Source of the DNA: Sinohyriopsis cumingii | Lineage: Eukaryota; Mollusca; Bivalvia; Unionida; Unionidae | Reading direction: 5' to 3' | Length of the DNA stretch: 64,000 nt | NCBI GenBank assembly: GCA_028554795.2 | Contig: CM068841.1 | Location: 24,795,308-24,859,307, forward strand | In this document: in pieces, positions 63,234-64,000 of the stretch | Position numbering within the stretch: position 1 is the stretch's first letter | Layout of the letters: each line of letters begins with the position of its first letter | Translations under genes and position numbers: made by a program | The notes under the pieces: generated by a model | Database searches by the model: none | What the model was told of the DNA's origin: nothing | What the model saw: only the letters and a program-made list of their open reading frames with translations

Positions 63234-63290
63234 ATTCTCTCTAAAGATTATAAAAGTGTCTGCAAATTCCAATAGAACCTTTCAGAGAAA

Positions 63291-64000
63291 CATGTTAAGA
63301 AGTCAGTTTAACAAATTAAACCAATTATCCCTTGTCACCTTCACCTTTAACCTGTGCCCTTAAAATATCTTACAAAATTCTATGCCTCCTGACAAAACAA
63401 TAAATATTTGACCTGACTATAAATCATCCACACTAGACATATTTCTTCTTTTTCTTGTACATAAACCTTAAAGTTGATACCATGTGGAATAGACATGTGA
63501 ACAGACAGCTGAATGGACAGACATTGTGACAAGTATGTCTGATCTTTAGCAACAATATCAGCTCATAAAAATTCACAAAATTCTCTACCAGACTTAAGTC
63601 AGGAATCTTTTTTTTGGCAGCTGATTCTCCTAATTTTTCATATTCTTTTCAAAAATAAATTCCTTGGGTTTTCTTGGCACTATTGAAGTCATATTTTGTT
63701 TTCTATGCTGTCAAATTCATCCTTTTAAAATGTCACCTAAATGTCTGCTTTATCAAATCAACTGGTTACAGGTAGTAAAATGTAAATTTTATCCCAAACC
63801 TTCAAAAATTAGACCTGTGACCTTTATTTTTAACCATCTAATCCAGGAATTCTCTATGTACCCTAGTACACATGTTTGTAAAGTCCTAGAACAATCGATC
63901 TATTAAAATGAGAGACAAGATCACTTCCAAACACTTCAGCAAATCAACCACTATGAACCATATCTCTGACATCTAAATGCCACCAGATTTTCACTAAACT
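63291..64000. other. Right edge of the window, no feature seen
   Basis: AT-rich unique sequence. I looked on the minus strand for the glycine-rich N-terminal exon of the host gene and did not find it. Confidence 0.5.

Larger units (their letters stand above)
61085..63290. repeat. 57-bp minisatellite interrupted by a hAT-like element
   Basis: The unit is TCTCTCTAAGGATTACATGT + GTGTTTGCAAACCTCAATGGAAATTATCTTTAAATAA, about seven copies at 61085-61499. One more partial copy follows at 63234-63290, after the inserted element. Confidence 0.9.

Overview
This is a eukaryotic, probably invertebrate, window, AT-rich and dominated by introns. There are no bacterial operons. Spliced exons with GT/AG borders, tRNA-derived SINEs, and pogo, hAT, Penelope, DIRS-like and Gmr1-like elements together suggest a marine invertebrate. 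The SINE tails (tRNA-like head, conserved '...GTTAAAC' 3' end) make me favour a mollusc such as a bivalve, but that is inference.

The main host gene lies on the minus strand and runs through almost the whole window. I found 16 exons between 60900 and 915 that join in one frame with matching intron phases, 1687 nt and 562 complete codons. They encode the middle of a phosphoenolpyruvate synthase / rifampicin phosphotransferase-like protein. The order is the later half of a PPDK_N ATP-grasp domain (VRSSA, SAGQMET, GVMFTHDP, AAYGLGE, DIEWA, YILQARPIT), then the helical domain that starts GEMMPG and runs to the HGHRCIKE block. The extreme N-terminus (glycine-rich GGKG part) and the C-terminal phospho-histidine domain are not seen and should lie outside the window, above 64000 and below 1.

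The introns are long (up to 15 kb) and filled with minisatellites. Adding up the listed intervals, tandem arrays of 17-57 bp units make up about a quarter of the window. The largest are a 31-bp array at 28.1-33.0 kb and a 32-bp array from 3.2 to 11.0 kb. Two arrays engage the gene itself: a 56-bp array that multiplies the last part of exon 12 together with its splice donor, and an 18-bp array whose last unit forms the splice acceptor of exon 16.

Mobile elements sit in the introns, often inside the arrays with readable target duplications. A pogo-like element lies at 4316-5848 (TA) and carries a SINE. A hAT-like non-autonomous element lies at 6715-8003 (8-bp duplication). A SINE inserted in another SINE lies at 6095-6421 (16-bp duplication). 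A Penelope-like fragment lies at 17.4-18.2 kb. A Gmr1-like Ty3/gypsy remnant at 24.5-26.7 kb has integrase before reverse transcriptase. A second pogo-like element lies at 40829-42616. A transposon at 43347-45746 has long terminal inverted repeats and one intact 562-residue ORF of a family I cannot name. A DIRS-like remnant lies at about 48.6-51.5 kb, and a hAT-like element at 61500-63233. Apart from the intact ORF at 43841-45529, every element coding region seen is broken.
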